Assembly (NCBI GenBank): GCA_038049695.1
Contig: CP142456.1
Location: 15,404,501 to 15,468,500 of the forward strand
Reading direction: 5' to 3'
Length of the DNA: 64,000 nucleotides
Source of the DNA: Cinnamomum chago
Taxonomy: Eukaryota; Streptophyta; Magnoliopsida; Laurales; Lauraceae
Part shown: positions 60,766 to 64,000 of the stretch, piece by piece
How the letters are laid out: each line of letters opens with the position of its first letter
Position numbering within the stretch: the first letter of the stretch is position 1
Program-made: the position numbers and the translations under genes
The notes under the pieces: generated by a model
What the model saw: only the letters and a program-made list of their open reading frames with translations
Told to the model about the DNA's origin: nothing
The model's database searches: none

Positions 60766-61124
60766 GTTGCCCACGTTTTAAGGGGAATGTCCATTGTCGA
60801 TGCTCAACAAACCATTCAACATCCCCACATGAGTTCATAGAGTTACACCCGCAGCAGGTCAACAAGGGGAAGAAACAACTGACGAAATATGAAGAAGTTT
60901 GACTAACAAAAATGAATGCTTGTATTTCTTCTTCTTCTTTTTTTAATTTGGATGGTGGTTATAAGACTTTGATCCTCTTTTAAGTAGACTTTTATTTGGA
61001 AAGTGGTTGTACTTTCTTAGTTAATTCAAATGGTATTTTGTTTATTTTACCTTCGATTTTATGTTTGGAATATGCTTGAATTGTTACAGATGTAGAACCA
61101 GAAATCTTCAAAAGTGGATATGAA

Positions 61125-61290
61125 AATCTTCGAAAGGGACGAACTGAACATTTGTTCAGAAACACAGGGCCGAACAAATGGCCCTGTGTTTCCGAACAAA
61201 TGCCATTTGTTTCTGAACAAATCAAGTTTGTTCGGAAACATAGTGTCGAACAAATGGCATTTGTTCAACACTGTGTTTCTGAACATTAAC
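61125..61290. repeat. Palindromic GAACAAAT array between convergent genes
   Basis: The block contains nested hairpins: ACACAGGGCC...GGCCCTGTGT, GAACAAATGGCATTTGTTC, and an outer CATAGTGT...ACACTGTG. The core GAACAAA, inverse TTTGTTC, occurs about nine times within 165 bp and is shared with the array in the PMD 5'UTR intron. Confidence 0.8.
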
Positions 61291-61491
61291 TGTAACCACC
61301 ATTACCTTTAAAAACCTGTAATAGGCGGCAAAACCAATACATCCTAGTAGTTTTAAAATTTGTACATACATCAAAGCATTCATTAAATACAATAAAAAGA
61401 AACTACTAAAACACATTCCAAACTCCATTAAATGTTTAAAAATAGTTATTACATGCAACATAAACTCGCTTGGATGACCAGGTAGTTCTAT

Positions 61492-64000
61492 TCAATCCAA
61501 ATCAATTGTCTCACATGTTGATACATCTGGAGTTACAAGCTCTTTGAATTGTACAATCTGATCCATGTATGGAGTCTCCCAACCATTCACACAAGAGTGA
61601 TGAAATTGTCTCCACTTATTTGCAATAGGCGGAATTGGATGACCAGGCACTAAGAATAATTGAACAAAATGATTCAGATTAACAAAACCTATTGTTCGCT
61701 CATTCCAAGAAGGTGTCGGCACTGGCACAGATCGCAATGAGAGGAAAGTCAGACATTGTTCTATGCTCAAGTGGTAGAGCACCAAATTATAACGAGACAC
61801 TATGAGGTGCCCCATGTCTGGCATTGTCATCCAATAGTCCATCGATGGGTTGTCATCATAGTATGATAATGATTCCACCAATTCCTCAACTCTGTTCTCC
61901 ACCGCATATAATTGTTTGTAGTGGTCTATATGTGCAAGCAACTCTTGTAATAAATCTCTCCTAACTTGTCCCCATTCATCCTCGGCTAGACCAACCAAAC
62001 CAGCGATGGCTCTGAATCCACAGTTACCATCAGCTGCGACGTCCTTTACATGTCGAATGTAAGGCCTCAACCCCACGGGAAATGAGAGAATATAATTATT
62101 AATGCTCCTTGACCTCGTACGAATCGCACTAATCTTTTCTCTTCTCTTTGGTTTGCATTCTAGCCGTCCTTTATCTGTAACTTCTGTCATTGCAACTGAT
62201 TTAGGAGAGTAGTTATCCTGTGCAGACGATACCAACTCAAATGCGCTTGGATCTCGTCAAGTTGAGGTGTCAACTTTCATACTTGGTCTACCTCTTGTTC
62301 TTGATTTTACTTCGGGTTCTATCAAATGAGTACTTTCGGGTTTTGATAGTTCTCGTATCTTCTTTAGAAGTTGAAGTTTTCTTATAGAATCATACTCATT
62401 GAACAGTTTTTCAAGTAACTCCAAATCTGCCTTACAATCCAAGCCCATAGAAGAAGTTGTTGACGAGGCAGTAGGCAACATATCAAGCTTACACCAATGC
62501 GGATGTATGCAACTTAGAGGAATAGGCCGCTCTTGACTTATATATTCTGAAATCTCATGCGCACAAGGTAATCCATGTGTGCGTCGAATAACACAACCAC
62601 AAACACTGGCGTCAATTCCAACTAGGTTGGCTCTCTTGGTTTCTGTTAAAATTTTCTCAAGTGCATTCTTAGAGACATTACCACGAAGCTCTTTGTATTC
62701 GGCCGGCTTGAAATTATGTTGCACAATTGTCTTACTTTTCTTAAATGAAGCTTTGATACCGGTATGCTGTAACTCAAGCAAATTGTGGATTTTAGTCCAA
62801 ACCGCTTCAAAATTTCCTTGACTTGATCCCAGCTGCCTCTTAAGCTGTGCATGTGAACTCTCAGCCCTGCATATGATTGTTAAGAGGTGAGACATAGTAA
62901 TTAATAGGCATAAATCAAATAATTAGTATCTTTTTAAAAGTACCTATTCGAAGTAGTATTCCCAAAATGGATACTATTGTCTGTCCATACGGAAACAAAT
63001 CTCTCCTTGTAAGGATCTAACCAATTACCCTTCACGTAATTGAGTGCATCAGGATACGTACTGAATTCTTGATTTAGCTTACGTAGTTGTTCACCAAACT
63101 CCTCTTCTGTTGATGAAGACACTAACATATTCCAGCTCATAATAAACATGTCCCATTTCTCTTTAGTTTCAAACAACTTTTTGCATCTCGCCAATACGGT
63201 TCTATTAATATGCCATTTGCATAATAAATGAGTTGCACTCGGGAATACTTTGTTAATGGCGTTCATGAGTGACAGTTCTCTGTCCGTCACAATGACATCG
63301 GGAAGAATACCATCACCAATAATAGAACGCAATACACCCAATGTCCATGCATAATTATCTTTACGTTCTGCATGAAGGTATGCAAAGCATATAGAAAAAG
63401 TCATATCTGTGGATGTGACTCCAACAACCTCTAATAGAGGCATGCGATAACGATTGGTCTTGTAAGTACAGTCCATTATCAAAACATGTGGAAATACACA
63501 TAATAAATCTAAACTGCTTGGGTGCGTCCAAATCAAGTCAGTTACAGTATCGCTGTCCTCACAAGTCTTATACCATTCAATGTAATTATGCTCTGTTAGC
63601 TTTCCAAGCAGTTTTTACATCTAACTTCTTCCACTATGATCATTAACTTTATATCTGTAGCGTGCATTGTATATTGTCTTCATTGTGGTTACGTTTAATT
63701 CACTTTTTTGTTTCAACGTAACCAACATTTCTTTTGGTCTAACCATGCTCTTGGACATATCAACCAGCAACTGAGTTTCCTCCTTTGATAATCTGCCTGC
63801 AAAAGAATGCCCCTCTAAATGTTCTGCTGCCGAATGATTATGCACACCACATATGACCTCCAACATCCAATTATCATTTGAGTCTAACTTTATGCCCTTT
63901 AATGCGAAAGGCCATCCACATTTTTTTGAGCCGGTTTGTTTGACCCTTTTTCGCTTTTGGCCCTCTTCATGCTTATATTGTCTACTTCTCTCGCATGCAA
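61492..64000 (-). pseudogene. MULE transposase (FAR1-like finger, DDE, SWIM) fused to OTU protease domain; partial
   Basis: The gene enters from the window edge (CERSRQYKHEEGQKRKRVKQ, then KKCGWPFALKG) as a FAR1-like/WRKY-GCM1 DNA-binding region with the CGVHNHSAAEHLEGH block. The MULE transposase core follows (MDCTYKTNRYRMPLLEVVGV, VTDRELSLMNAI, CKWHINRTV), then an intact 77-bp intron (62867-62943) and the SWIM finger (CGCVIRRTHGLPCAHEI). The last 240 codons are an OTU-type cysteine protease region with the catalytic Asp-Cys box (DGNCGFRAIAG) and a C-terminal His (VNLNHFVQLFL), so the triad looks retained. Stops at 63621 (TAG), 63615 (TAA) and 62257 (TGA) break an otherwise continuous frame. 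OTU domains remove ubiquitin; the role in a transposase is unknown. Confidence 0.88.
62867..62943 (-). other. Intron in the MULE transposase gene
   Basis: The donor AATAG|GTACTT and acceptor ATGCAG|GGCTGA join NTTSNR to AESSHAQLK, matching the usual continuity of MULE transposases at this point. Confidence 0.85.

Overview
The window is nuclear DNA of a flowering plant. It holds two recognisable intron-containing plastid-protein genes, set among L1 LINEs, LTR retrotransposon remains, hAT and Mutator-like elements, MITEs and AT microsatellites. The transposon density and the very long introns suggest a woody, non-grass angiosperm with a large genome, but I cannot name a species.

Layout. 1-8700: old repeats. 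These include an LTR-like patch, a tRNA-like MITE, a Mutator-type fragment, and a 5'-truncated L1 (about 2350-5800) whose reverse transcriptase is split by a solo LTR with a perfect 5-bp target duplication. A fold-back MITE lies at 7410. 8711-13488: a composite of two hAT copies arranged head to head, one of them carrying a 929-bp Mutator-like insertion with a 9-bp duplication. It ends only about 500 bp before the next gene. 13985-17029: a complete seven-exon beta-carotene hydroxylase gene (311 aa, every splice site canonical) with two G-boxes in its promoter. 17030-22430: mostly featureless intergenic DNA. 22431-25494: a hAT element with an 8-bp target duplication and a decayed transposase; it sits in sequence that may belong to an unrecognised plus-strand gene ending at 26370.

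26440-56898 (minus): the gene for plastid ribosomal protein L5 (uL5c). Its three exons encode an unbroken 266-aa protein and all junctions are canonical. Intron 2 is 28,982 bp and is packed with transposons: a tandem pair of L1 LINEs whose ORF1 has an RRM, further fragments of that family (one only about 55 bp), a solo LTR with a 5-bp duplication, inverted hAT MITEs, long-TIR elements, a gag-protease-only LTR retrotransposon with intact LTRs, primer site and duplication, and a poly-C-punctuated tandem repeat.

57136-57705: a hAT MITE. About 58400 to the window end: a large Mutator-type element with two convergent genes. On the plus strand is a plant mobile domain (PMD) protein with an intron in its 5'UTR. 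On the minus strand is a FAR1-like/MULE transposase with a SWIM finger, fused to a C-terminal OTU cysteine-protease domain. Both genes carry premature stops, most of them of the C-to-T type. Related GAACAAA motifs occur in the PMD 5'UTR intron and, as palindromes, between the two 3' ends. This two-gene package is the best candidate for something unusual. Its right end lies outside the window.
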